64,000 nt of DNA from Proteobacteria bacterium UBA2363 (lineage in GTDB: Bacteria; Pseudomonadota; Gammaproteobacteria; Xanthomonadales; UBA2363), in assembly GCA_002344355.1 (NCBI GenBank), contig DDTN01000002.1:1-64000 (forward strand), read 5' to 3'. Made by a program: the position numbers and the translations under genes. Below, one piece after another: positions 19,194 through 28,092 of this stretch. How positions within the stretch are numbered: the first letter of the stretch is position 1; each line of letters opens with the position of its first letter. The notes below the pieces were generated by a model. That model was not told the DNA's origin. It did not search any database and saw only the letters and a list, made by a program, of their open reading frames with translations.

Positions 19194-19517
19194 ATGTTCA
19201 ACCTGAGCATGCCCGAGCTGGCGCTGATCGGCGTGGTCGCCCTGCTCGTGCTCGGCCCCGAACGCCTGCCCGGCGCCGCCCGTACCGCCGGGGCGCTGCT
19301 GCGCCGTGCCCAGCGCAGCTGGTCGGGCCTGAAGTCCGACATCGAACGCGAACTGGCCGCCGACGAGCTCAAGCGCGAGCTCGACAAGGGTCGCCAGGCC
19401 CTGCGCGACGACGAGGCCATGGCCAGCCTGGCGCGCCTGCGCGACGACCTGGCCGGGCGCGGCAGCGATGGCGGCGACCCGAAACCGCCGGCGACGCCAG
19501 CCGATGAGCGCCCCTGA
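19194..19517 (+). CDS. tatB: Sec-independent translocase subunit TatB
   Basis: A 107-residue TatB with the family start MFNLSMPELALIGVVALLVL followed by GPERLPGAAR, then a long amphipathic helix and a charged tail. With TatC it forms the receptor that binds RR signal peptides. Its 3' end overlaps the tatC start by 14 bp (19504-19517). Confidence 0.95.
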   Translation: MFNLSMPELALIGVVALLVLGPERLPGAARTAGALLRRAQRSWSGLKSDIERELAADELKRELDKGRQALRDDEAMASLARLRDDLAGRGSDGGDPKPPATPADERP

Positions 19518-20262
19518 TCCGGAGGCCGGCCAGGACGCCGAGCTGAGCTTCATCGAACACCTGACCGAGCTGCGCAACCGCCTGCTGCGCGCGGTGGCCG
19601 CGGTCCTGCTGGTGTTCGTGCTGCTGGTGCCGTTCGCCCGCCAGATCTACGCGGTGCTGGCGCAGCCGCTGCTGGGGCGCCTGCCCGAGGGCAGCCAGCT
19701 GGTCGCCATCGAGGTCGCCGGGCCGTTCCTGACGCCGATCAAGATGGCCTTCTTCGTCGCCCTGCTGGCGACCATGCCCTACATCCTCTACCAGGCCTGG
19801 GCCTTCGTGGCGCCCGCCCTGTACCGGCACGAGAAGCGGCTGGCGGTGCCGTTGCTGGTGTCCAGCACCCTGCTGTTCTACCTGGGCTGCGCATTCGCCT
19901 TCTTCCTGGTGATGCCCGTGGTCTTCACCTTCATCGCCAGCATGACCCCGGAAGGGGTGGCGATGATGACCGACATCGGCCGCTACCTGGACTTCGTGCT
20001 GATGCTGTTCCTGGCGTTCGGGCTCAGCTTCGAGGTGCCGGTGGCCACCGTCATAGTCGTCGCCACCGGCTGGATGGACGTCGCACGGCTGCGCAGCAGC
20101 CGCCCCTACGTGATCGTCGGCGCCTTCGTCATCGGAGCCATCGTCACGCCGCCCGACGTGCTCTCGCAGATCATGCTGGCGGTGCCGATGTGGCTGCTGT
20201 TCGAGCTCGGCCTGATCGCCGCCGCCCGCCTGGTCGTGCGACGCGGCGACGCGGGCGGCTGA
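19504..20262 (+). CDS. tatC: Sec-independent translocase subunit TatC
   Basis: A 252-residue TatC with six predicted membrane helices. Conserved parts are FIEHLTELRNRLLRAV at the N-terminus, FVAPALYRHEK in the first periplasmic loop region and FLAFGLSFEVPV. It is the signal-peptide-binding core of the Tat translocase. The ATG 19504 overlaps tatB. Confidence 0.96.
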   Translation: MSAPDPEAGQDAELSFIEHLTELRNRLLRAVAAVLLVFVLLVPFARQIYAVLAQPLLGRLPEGSQLVAIEVAGPFLTPIKMAFFVALLATMPYILYQAWAFVAPALYRHEKRLAVPLLVSSTLLFYLGCAFAFFLVMPVVFTFIASMTPEGVAMMTDIGRYLDFVLMLFLAFGLSFEVPVATVIVVATGWMDVARLRSSRPYVIVGAFVIGAIVTPPDVLSQIMLAVPMWLLFELGLIAAARLVVRRGDAGG

Positions 20263-20567
20263 GCCTGGAGCGTCGCCGCGACGCCCGTCGGCAGCGGCGG
20301 GACGAAGCCGGGGCGCGACGACCGCCGCCAGCCCCGGCCGGGACGTGATTTCACTGCGCAACTTGTGCTATAAGGCGCCATTGCGGGCATCCGGTCGCAT
20401 TGGTCCGGTTGTCCGCAATGGCGACGCGTTTCACCTGTGGACTCCGGGGGTCGCGCCCCGACTCCACGCGCCTTGCGGCAAGGGTGTGCGCGCCGCCTGC
20501 GGCCCGGTCCCGACTGGGGCCGGACGGCTCTCGACCATTCCTACCATTCCAACGAGATCACCCGACC
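20263..20567. other. 305-bp intergenic region with a candidate promoter
   Basis: No credible gene was found between tatC and the small RHH-like gene. The stretch contains an AT-richer patch around 20345-20375 (a GTGA-TT-TCAC near-palindrome and an extended -10 described separately). The remainder is GC-rich sequence without obvious structure. Confidence 0.5.
20367..20374 (+). promoter_or_regulatory. Extended -10 promoter element for the RHH-like gene
   Basis: GC followed by TATAAG (20369-20374), with TG immediately before (TGC-TATAAG), forms an extended -10. The 17-bp-spaced -35 (TGATTT) is weak. A small inverted repeat GTGATTTCAC (20345-20354) overlaps the -35 and could be an operator. The predicted leader is nearly 190 nt. 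Confidence 0.4.
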
Positions 20568-20819
20568 ATGAGCACCGAACCCGCCGATGACACCCGCGAC
20601 GCCAGCCTGCGCGTCGCCAAGCGCTACCGCGATTCCCTGAAGGCCGTTGCCGCCGTGATGGGGCGTCCGCTCTACGACGTCACCAACGAGGCGATCGAGC
20701 TCTACCTCGAGACCCTCAAGCTCAACGACACCATCAAGCAGTGGCGCACGCGCGCGCGCGCCAACGCCGCCGCGGTGACCCCGAAGAAGCGTCCGGCCAG
20801 CAAGCGCGCCGCCGGCTGA
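20568..20819 (+). CDS. Small RHH-like / conserved hypothetical protein
   Basis: An 83-residue basic protein. Residues about 10-45 (DASLRVAKRYRDSLKAV, then VTNEAIELYLETL) have the beta-strand/helix/helix pattern of ribbon-helix-helix DNA-binding proteins. The tail is lysine/arginine-rich (KKRPASKRAAG). No toxin gene is next to it, so it is not an obvious antitoxin. The ATG at 20568 was chosen because upstream residues in the frame look non-coding. DNA binding is inference only. Confidence 0.7.
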   Translation: MSTEPADDTRDASLRVAKRYRDSLKAVAAVMGRPLYDVTNEAIELYLETLKLNDTIKQWRTRARANAAAVTPKKRPASKRAAG

Positions 20820-21224
20820 CGCCGTTCCACCGGCGGGGGCGCGTCCTGCGCCCTTGCCGGGATAGGGGCGCACGGCTCCGCGCGCCCCCGCGATCCCGCC
20901 TTCGTCCCCTCGCACGCGACCGCGCCCGCGGCGTGGACGGCACCCGCCACAGCCCGTTCCCTCTCCCCGGAGCGGGTCCCCGCGCCAACCCACCGGCGCC
21001 CGCCCGCCTGCCGGAAGTCCACCCTCCTGGTCGTTCGTGCAGCCACCCGCCGTCCCGCGCATGTCCGGACAGGCGCCAGGCGATTCAACCGCTTGCGCCC
21101 CAGCACCGCCGGACCGGCATTCGTGGCCGCAGCCGGCAAGCCGTGCTCCGGCCGCACGCCGGCCGCGGGCGACCGGCACCCCGCCGCTATACTTTCAGGC
21201 TTTGCCGCCGAGCCCGGAGCGCGC
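20820..21224. other. 405-bp intergenic region upstream of glyQ
   Basis: The stretch between the RHH-like gene and glyQ shows no credible CDS, tRNA or riboswitch fold that I can recognise. It is strongly GC-rich and ends with the glyQ -10 element. Confidence 0.5.
21188..21193 (+). promoter_or_regulatory. Candidate -10 element of glyQ
   Basis: TATACT lies 31 bp before the GTG start of glyQ, in otherwise GC-rich sequence. The -35 region is not recognisable. Confidence 0.45.
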
Positions 21225-22130
<906 letters not shown>

Positions 22131-22212
22131 TCCGGCACGATCCACCCCGCCGGCGCGCCGCGCGCCGGCACCGGCCGCGCCCGGCGCGACCCTCCAGGCA
22201 CCAGGACACACC

Positions 22213-24423
22213 ATGAGCCAGACACTGCCGTTGCTGATCGAACTGGGCTGCGAGGAGCTGCCGGTCAAGGCCCTGCCCGGGCTGGCCGCGGCGCTGGCCG
22301 ACGGCGTGCACGCCGGGCTGGCCGCGCAGGGCATCGAGCTGCCGCGCGACGCCCTGCGCGCGCTGTACACGCCGCGCCGCCTGGCGGTGCTGGCCGACGC
22401 AGTGCCGGCCCTGCAGCCGACCCGGCAGACCGAGCTGCCCGGTCCCTACCTCAACATCGGCCTGGACGCCGACGGCCAGCCGACCCGCGCCCTGCTCGGC
22501 TTCGCGCAGAAGGCCGGGGTCGACTGGACCGCTCTGGCCCGCGGCACCGACGCCAAGGGCGAGCGCTTCGTGCTGCGCCAGGAGAACCCGGGGCGCGCCA
22601 CCGCCGAACTGCTGCCCGAGGTGCTGGCCGCCGCGGTCAGGGGGCTGCCGATCCCCAAGCCGATGCGCTGGGGCGACCACGAGCACGCCTTCATCCGCCC
22701 GGTGCACTGGCTTGTGGTGCTGCTCGGCGGCGACGTCGTCGACATGGAACTGCTGGGCGTGCGCAGCGGGCGGACCTCTTACGGCCATCGCTTCCATCAT
22801 CCGGCGGCGGTCGCGCTGGGCACGCCGGGCGAGTACATGGACGCGCTGGAAAGAGCGAAGGTGATGGTCGATCCCGCGCGGCGCGCCGCCGCGATCGAAT
22901 CCCTGGTCGACGCGGCCGCACGTGCGGCGGGTGGCCGGGCCCGCATCGACGCCGGCGTGCTCGAGGAGGTCAACTGCCTGGTGGAATGGCCGGTGGCGGT
23001 CGCCTGCCGCTTCGGGTCGGAGTTCCTGCGCGTGCCGCAGGAGGCCCTGGTGCTCACCATGGAGACCAACCAGAAATTCTTCCCGGTGCTGGACGGGCGC
23101 GGCCAGCTCACCGAGCACTTCATCGGCATCGCCAACATCGCGTCCGCCGACCCGGCGCAGGTGCGCCAGGGCTACGAGCGCGTGATCCGCCCGCGCTTCG
23201 CCGACGCCGCCTTCTTCTTCGACGAGGACCGCAAGCAGGGCCTGTCGGCGATGAACGGGGAACTGGCCACGGTCACCTACCAGGCGAAGCTGGGCAGCCT
23301 GGCCGACAAGGCGGGCCGCGTCGCCGAGCTGGCGGCAGAGATCGCGCCTGCTGCCGGCGTCGATTCAAGATTGGCACGCCGCGCAGCACTGCTGTCCAAA
23401 GCGGACCTGCGCTCTCGCCTGGTCGGTGAATTCCCGGAACTTCAAGGCATTGCGGGACGCTACCTAGCTGTTGAGGATGCAGCTCTTGCAGACCTTACTG
23501 AAAGTGACCGTCAAGCATTGGCAGTGGCACTGGACGAGGTCTACATGCCACGCAATGCTGGAGACGGCATCGCTGGCTCCCCGCTGGGACGTGTGTTGGC
23601 AGTGGCCGAGCGGCTGGACACGCTCGCCGGTGGCTTCGCGGCAGGACTCCGGCCGACCGGCAACAAGGATCCCTTCGCCCTGCGTCGAAGTGCGCTTGGC
23701 CTTGCCCGCTCACTTATCGAGAGCGACCTCGATCTCGATGTGACGGTTCTACTCGGGAACGCGATGGCCCTTGTGGAGGACGGCATGATCCGTGTCGCTG
23801 CACGCCATCAACGAGAGGCGACGGACCGCGCTCGTGACGAGGGCGTCCAAGTGTCCGCCAAGCAGTCCGGCACCATTGCGCTGCCCTCTCCCGGGGTGCT
23901 GAAGGAAGTCGGGGACTTCGTTGTCGAACGACTTCGCGGCTACTACGAGCAGCGCGACGGCTACGACACCCTGGTGTTCGATGCCGTGGCCGCCCTGCCG
24001 ACCGGCTCCCTGGTCGACTTCGACCAGCGCTACCGCGCCCTGCTGCCGTTCGTGGGCGACGAGGCCTTCGCGGCGCTGGCCGCCGCCAACAAGCGCTGCG
24101 GCAACCTGCTGCGCAAGGCCCAGGAGGCCGGCGAAGCCGTCCCCGATGCGGTCGACCCGGCCCGCTTCGAGGTCGACGCCGAACGCGACCTGGCCGCGGC
24201 GCTGGCCGCCGCCGAGGACGACACCGCGCCGCTGTTCCAGGCCCGCCGGTACGAGGCGGCGCTGACCCGCCTGGCCGCGCTGCGGCCGGCGGTCGACGCC
24301 TTCTTCGACCAGGTGATGGTGATGGCCGAGGACCCGGCCGTGCGCGGCAACCGCCTGGCCCTGCTCGCGCGCCTGCACGGCCTGTTCGGCCGGATCGCCG
24401 ACATCGGCCGGCTGGCCGGCTGA
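22213..24423 (+). CDS. glyS: Glycyl-tRNA synthetase beta subunit (codon-usage mosaic)
   Basis: A 736-residue beta subunit that carries tRNA-recognition and anticodon-binding functions. Family blocks seen are LLIELGCEELPVKAL, MRWGDHEHAFIRPVHW, ETNQKFFPVLDG, KADLRSRLVGEFPELQGI and PTGNKDPFALRR. From about 23336 to 23940 the DNA switches to codons rare elsewhere in the window (CTT, CTA, TCA, GCA, GTT, CGA, AGA), while the reading frame and protein motifs stay intact. This suggests replacement by homologous DNA from a lower-GC relative. The length is slightly above the family norm (about 690). Confidence 0.96.
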   Translation: MSQTLPLLIELGCEELPVKALPGLAAALADGVHAGLAAQGIELPRDALRALYTPRRLAVLADAVPALQPTRQTELPGPYLNIGLDADGQPTRALLGFAQKAGVDWTALARGTDAKGERFVLRQENPGRATAELLPEVLAAAVRGLPIPKPMRWGDHEHAFIRPVHWLVVLLGGDVVDMELLGVRSGRTSYGHRFHHPAAVALGTPGEYMDALERAKVMVDPARRAAAIESLVDAAARAAGGRARIDAGVLEEVNCLVEWPVAVACRFGSEFLRVPQEALVLTMETNQKFFPVLDGRGQLTEHFIGIANIASADPAQVRQGYERVIRPRFADAAFFFDEDRKQGLSAMNGELATVTYQAKLGSLADKAGRVAELAAEIAPAAGVDSRLARRAALLSKADLRSRLVGEFPELQGIAGRYLAVEDAALADLTESDRQALAVALDEVYMPRNAGDGIAGSPLGRVLAVAERLDTLAGGFAAGLRPTGNKDPFALRRSALGLARSLIESDLDLDVTVLLGNAMALVEDGMIRVAARHQREATDRARDEGVQVSAKQSGTIALPSPGVLKEVGDFVVERLRGYYEQRDGYDTLVFDAVAALPTGSLVDFDQRYRALLPFVGDEAFAALAAANKRCGNLLRKAQEAGEAVPDAVDPARFEVDAERDLAAALAAAEDDTAPLFQARRYEAALTRLAALRPAVDAFFDQVMVMAEDPAVRGNRLALLARLHGLFGRIADIGRLAG

Positions 24424-24437
24424 GGGCGAAGCCGGCC
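24414..24437 (+). terminator. Hairpin at the glyS stop codon
   Basis: Inverted repeats GGCCGGC (24414-24420) and GCCGGCC (24431-24437) flank a 10-nt loop beginning with the glyS stop codon. It may be a terminator, but no T-run follows. Confidence 0.3.
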
Positions 24438-24526
24438 CGGCACCGGGCGCGCCCGGACGCCGGTGCATCGACCCGGCGGTAACGGTCGCGGTGCTAACGT
24501 GCCGGCTTTCCCCAAGGAGACCGGCC

Positions 24527-25081
24527 ATGCTCAGGATCGCCTTCATCGTCGGCAGCACCCGTCCCGGCCGCAAGGCCCGCGACGTCGCCCGCTGGGCGCA
24601 CGGCCTGGCCGGCAAGCGCGGCGACGCGGACTACGCGGTCGTCGACATCGCCGACTTCGACCTGCCCCTGCTGGACGAGCCGGTGCCGCCCTCGCAGGGC
24701 AAGTACAGCAAGGACCACACCCGCGCCTGGTCGGCGGCGGTCGCGCCGTTCGACGGCTACGTGTTCGTCACCCCCGAGTACAACCACGCCACCTCGGGCG
24801 CGCTGAAGAACGCCATCGACTTCCTCTACAAGGAATGGAACAACAAGGCGGCCGGCTTCATCGGCTACGGCAGCGCCGGCGGCAGCCGCGCCATCGAGAA
24901 CCTGCGCGCGATCTGCTCGGAACTGCAGATCGCCCACGTGCGCAGCCAGGTGATGCTATCGCTGTTCACCGACTTCGAGGAATTCACCCGCTTCAAGCCG
25001 GCCGCGCACCACGAGAAGTCGGTGAACGCCCTGCTCGACCAGCTGCTGGCCTGGGCCGGCGCCCTCAAGACCCTGCGCTGA
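24527..25081 (+). CDS. NADPH-dependent FMN reductase family protein
   Basis: A 184-residue flavodoxin-fold protein. The FMN phosphate-binding loop is IVGSTRPGRKARDVARW at about residues 7-23, and VTPEYNHATSGALKNAIDFL is the second signature block. The family includes azoreductases, chromate reductases and quinone reductases; the substrate is not evident. A strong Shine-Dalgarno (AAGGAGA at 24514-24520) precedes the ATG at 24527. It is convergent with the oxidoreductase operon. Confidence 0.92.
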   Translation: MLRIAFIVGSTRPGRKARDVARWAHGLAGKRGDADYAVVDIADFDLPLLDEPVPPSQGKYSKDHTRAWSAAVAPFDGYVFVTPEYNHATSGALKNAIDFLYKEWNNKAAGFIGYGSAGGSRAIENLRAICSELQIAHVRSQVMLSLFTDFEEFTRFKPAAHHEKSVNALLDQLLAWAGALKTLR

Positions 25082-25139
25082 GCGCGCCGTTGCCGGGAAG
25101 CGCCTTGCCGCCCGGCGCCGCTGCCGCAGCGCGCCCGGG

Positions 25140-25163
25140 CGCCAGCGGTTTCCGGCGCTGGCG
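25140..25163. terminator. Hairpin in convergent gap
   Basis: CGCCAGCG and CGCTGGCG form 8-bp arms with an 8-nt loop in the 126-bp gap between the convergent FMN reductase and korB-like genes. It is a possible bidirectional terminator. Confidence 0.3.
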
Positions 25164-25207
25164 GCGGTCTCGCAGCGCGCGTCGGCAGGGGACGGCGGCG
25201 GCCGGGA

Positions 25208-26263
25208 TCAGCGCAGGGCGGCGTTGATCTTCGCCAGGGCCGCGGCGCCCGGACACAGCTCGGCGGCGCCGAGCTGGTTGAGCGGCGTGGCCACCGTGCC
25301 CAGGTGGCCGTGCAGGTCGGTTGCCGCCGGATCGACGTGCAGCAGGCCGGTGACCACCTCGCCGCGCGCCTGGTGCAGGTTGACGTAGGCCATCGCCGCC
25401 AGGCGGTCGGTCGGGTCGTAGTCCGGGTCCAGCTTGCGCAGGCGCAGCACGCTGCCGTCGTGCTGGACCACGTCGATCGCCTCGCCCGGGTCGTAGTCGA
25501 CCGCGATCGCCGCGCGGCCCTCGATCACGTCGAGGCGGTTGACCGCGTCGTTGTGCTCGCGCACGTAGTCGTAGCTCTTGGTGCTGCCGGCGTGGTTGTT
25601 GAAGGCCACGCAGGGGCTGATCACGTCGAGGATGGCGACGCCGCGATGGCCGAGCGCGCCCTTGATCAGCGGCACCAGTTGCGCCTTGTCGCCGGAGAAG
25701 CCGCGTGCCACGTAGGTGGCGCCCAGCTGCAGGGCCAGGCCGACCAGGTCGATCGGCGCGTCCGAGTTGGCGACGCCGCGCTTGGACACCGAGCCCTGGT
25801 CGGCGGTCGCCGAGAACTGGCCCTTGGTCAGGCCGTACACGCCGTTGTTCTCGACGATGTAGGCCATGTCGACGCCGCGCCGGATCGCGTGCACGAACTG
25901 GCCCATGCCGATCGAGGCGGAATCGCCGTCGCCGGACACGCCGAGGTAGGTCAGCCCGCGGTTGGCCAGGTTGGCGCCGGTCAGCACCGAGGGCATGCGG
26001 CCGTGCACGGTGTTGAAGCCGTGCGAGTTGCCCAGGAAGTAGTCCGGCGTTTTGCTGCTGCAGCCGATGCCGGACAGCTTGGCGACCCGGTGCGGCTCGA
26101 TGTCCAGCTCCCAGCAGGCCTGGATGATCGCCGCCGAGATCGAGTCGTGACCGCAGCCGGCGCACAGGGTGGAGACCTTGCCCTCGTAGTCGCGCCGGGT
26201 GTAGCCGACCGCGTTGCGGGACAGGCTGGGGTGGTGCAGCCTGGGCTTGGCGATCCAGGTCAT
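25208..26263 (-). CDS. 2-oxoacid:ferredoxin oxidoreductase beta subunit
   Basis: A 351-residue thiamine-diphosphate-binding beta subunit. It has CAGCGHDSISAAIIQA (cluster ligands), IGCSSKTPDYF, SGDGDSASIGMGQF (the GDG thiamine-diphosphate motif) and ENNGVYGLTKGQFS. It is of the 2-oxoglutarate/2-oxoacid type and would oxidise a 2-oxoacid with CoA to acyl-CoA and CO2, passing electrons to iron-sulfur partners. Its ATG at 26263 overlaps the alpha-subunit stop (ATGA). It is the last gene of a three-gene operon. The exact 2-oxoacid is not decided by the sequence. Confidence 0.93.
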   Translation of the reverse strand: MTWIAKPRLHHPSLSRNAVGYTRRDYEGKVSTLCAGCGHDSISAAIIQACWELDIEPHRVAKLSGIGCSSKTPDYFLGNSHGFNTVHGRMPSVLTGANLANRGLTYLGVSGDGDSASIGMGQFVHAIRRGVDMAYIVENNGVYGLTKGQFSATADQGSVSKRGVANSDAPIDLVGLALQLGATYVARGFSGDKAQLVPLIKGALGHRGVAILDVISPCVAFNNHAGSTKSYDYVREHNDAVNRLDVIEGRAAIAVDYDPGEAIDVVQHDGSVLRLRKLDPDYDPTDRLAAMAYVNLHQARGEVVTGLLHVDPAATDLHGHLGTVATPLNQLGAAELCPGAAALAKINAALR

Positions 26264-28092
26264 GTCACGCGCTCCGGTTGCGGGCGGACCGGGCTGGCGC
26301 CCAGCACCGCGGTGATCGCGTCGACGATGAAGCGCGCGGTGATCGGCGTGCCGTCGTAGTGCAGCACCGGGACCAGGCGCGCCGGATCGACGCCGAACTC
26401 GTTGACCAGCAGCATGCGCATCTGGCCGTCGGCGTTCTGCTCGACCACGAACACGCGCTCGTGGCCCTCGATGAACTCCAGCACCGACTGCGGGAACGGG
26501 AAGGCGCGCAGGCGCAGGGCATCCAGGTGCAGGCCGGCGGCGGCCAGCGCGGCCAGCGCCTCGGCCATCGCCGGGCTGGTCGAGCCGTAGTGGATGACGC
26601 CGGCGCGGGCGCCCTGGGCCGCCGCGGCCGGCACCGGCGCCGGCACCAGACCGGCGGCGGTGCGCCACTTCCGGCGCAGCCGCTCGATGTTGTAGACGTA
26701 GTCGGGGCCGCGCTCGGAGTAGCGCGCCCAGGGATCCTTGGTGGTGCCGCGGGTGAAGAAGGCGCCGCGGGTCGGGTGGGTGCCCGGCCAGGTCCGCCAG
26801 GGGATGCCGTCGCCGTCGGCGTCCAGGTAGCGTCCGAACTCGCGGCCGTCCTCCAGCTGCTCTGCGGACAGCACCTTGCCGCGGTCGTACCGGCGCGCAT
26901 CGTCCCAGGCCAGCGGCGCGCACAGCCGCTGGTTCATGCCGATGTCGAGGTCGGTCATCAGGAACACCGGTGTCTGCAGGCGGTCGGCCAGGTCGAGGGC
27001 GTCGGCGGCGAACGCGAAGCACTCGGTTGGATCCTCGGGAAACAGCATCACGTGCCGGGTGTCGCCGTGCGAGGCATAGGCGCAGGACAGCAGGTCGGCC
27101 TGCTGGGTGCGGGTCGGCATGCCGGTCGACGGCCCGCCGCGCTGGACGTTGACGATGGTTGCCGGGATCTCGGCCATGTAGGCCAGGCCGATGAACTCGG
27201 TCATCAGCGACACGCCCGGGCCGGAAGTCGCCGTGAACGCGCGGGCGCCGTTCCAGCCGGCGCCCACCACCATGCCGATCGAGGCGATCTCGTCCTCCGC
27301 CTGGATGATGGCGTGACGGTTGCCGTCCTCGCCGGCACGGAACTTCTGGCAGTACTTCTGGAACGCCTCGGCGACCGAGGACGAGGGCGTGATCGGGTAC
27401 CAGGCGCACACGGTGGCGCCGCCGTAGACCATGCCCAGCGCCACCGCGGCGTTGCCCTCCATGAAGATGCGCTCGCCGACCGCGTCGGCGGCGCGCACCT
27501 GCAGGCCGATGCCGTCCGGGAAGTGCGCCAGGGCGTGGGCGCGGCCGAGGTCCAGGGCGCCGAGGTTGGCCTCCAGCAGCTTTTCCTTGCCCCGGTACTG
27601 CTCGCCGACCAGGCGCACGATGGCCTCGCGGTCGATGCCCAGCAGCACCGACAGCACGCCCAGGTACATGATGTTCTTGAACAGCTGGCGCTGCCGCGGG
27701 TCCTGGTAGTGCTCGGCGCAGATCCGGGTCAGCGGCACGCCGAGCACGACGATGTCGTCGCGCAGGCGGCCCGGCGGCAGCGGCCGGCTGCTGTCGTACA
27801 GCAGGTAGCCGCCCGCAGGGAGCTCGGCGACGTCGGCGTCCCAGGTCTGCGGGTTCATCTGCACCAGCAGGTCGACGCCGCCGCGCCGGCCCAGCCAGCC
27901 GGCTTCGCTGACGCGCACCTCGTACCAGGTCGGCAGTCCCTGGATGTTGGACGGGAAGATGTTGCGCGGGCTGACCGGCACGCCCATGCGCAGGATCGCC
28001 CGCGCGAACAGCTCGTTCGCCGAGGCCGAACCGGAACCGTTGACGTTGGCGAACTTGACGACGAAGTCGTTGACCGCGGCGATCGGCGTCAT
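26260..28092 (-). CDS. 2-oxoacid:acceptor oxidoreductase alpha subunit (gamma-alpha fusion)
   Basis: A 610-residue fused gamma-alpha subunit. About residues 1-190 form the gamma domain (GSGSASANELFARAILRMG, NIFPSNIQGLPTWYEVR). After about residue 215 comes the alpha domain (ERIFMEGNAAVALGMVYGG, YPITPSSSVAEAF, AEDEIASIGMVVGAGWNGA, TSGPGVSLMTEF). Such fusions are typical of aerobic Kor-type enzymes. The ATG at 28092 overlaps the upstream gene's stop. An apparent longer frame reaching to 29853 is an overlap artefact. Confidence 0.93.
   Translation of the reverse strand: MTPIAAVNDFVVKFANVNGSGSASANELFARAILRMGVPVSPRNIFPSNIQGLPTWYEVRVSEAGWLGRRGGVDLLVQMNPQTWDADVAELPAGGYLLYDSSRPLPPGRLRDDIVVLGVPLTRICAEHYQDPRQRQLFKNIMYLGVLSVLLGIDREAIVRLVGEQYRGKEKLLEANLGALDLGRAHALAHFPDGIGLQVRAADAVGERIFMEGNAAVALGMVYGGATVCAWYPITPSSSVAEAFQKYCQKFRAGEDGNRHAIIQAEDEIASIGMVVGAGWNGARAFTATSGPGVSLMTEFIGLAYMAEIPATIVNVQRGGPSTGMPTRTQQADLLSCAYASHGDTRHVMLFPEDPTECFAFAADALDLADRLQTPVFLMTDLDIGMNQRLCAPLAWDDARRYDRGKVLSAEQLEDGREFGRYLDADGDGIPWRTWPGTHPTRGAFFTRGTTKDPWARYSERGPDYVYNIERLRRKWRTAAGLVPAPVPAAAAQGARAGVIHYGSTSPAMAEALAALAAAGLHLDALRLRAFPFPQSVLEFIEGHERVFVVEQNADGQMRMLLVNEFGVDPARLVPVLHYDGTPITARFIVDAITAVLGASPVRPQPERVT

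Noticed and set aside
20568..20819. RHH-like gene as the antitoxin of a toxin-antitoxin pair
   Set aside because: No small partner gene with a toxin fold lies within the adjacent 300-400 bp on either side.
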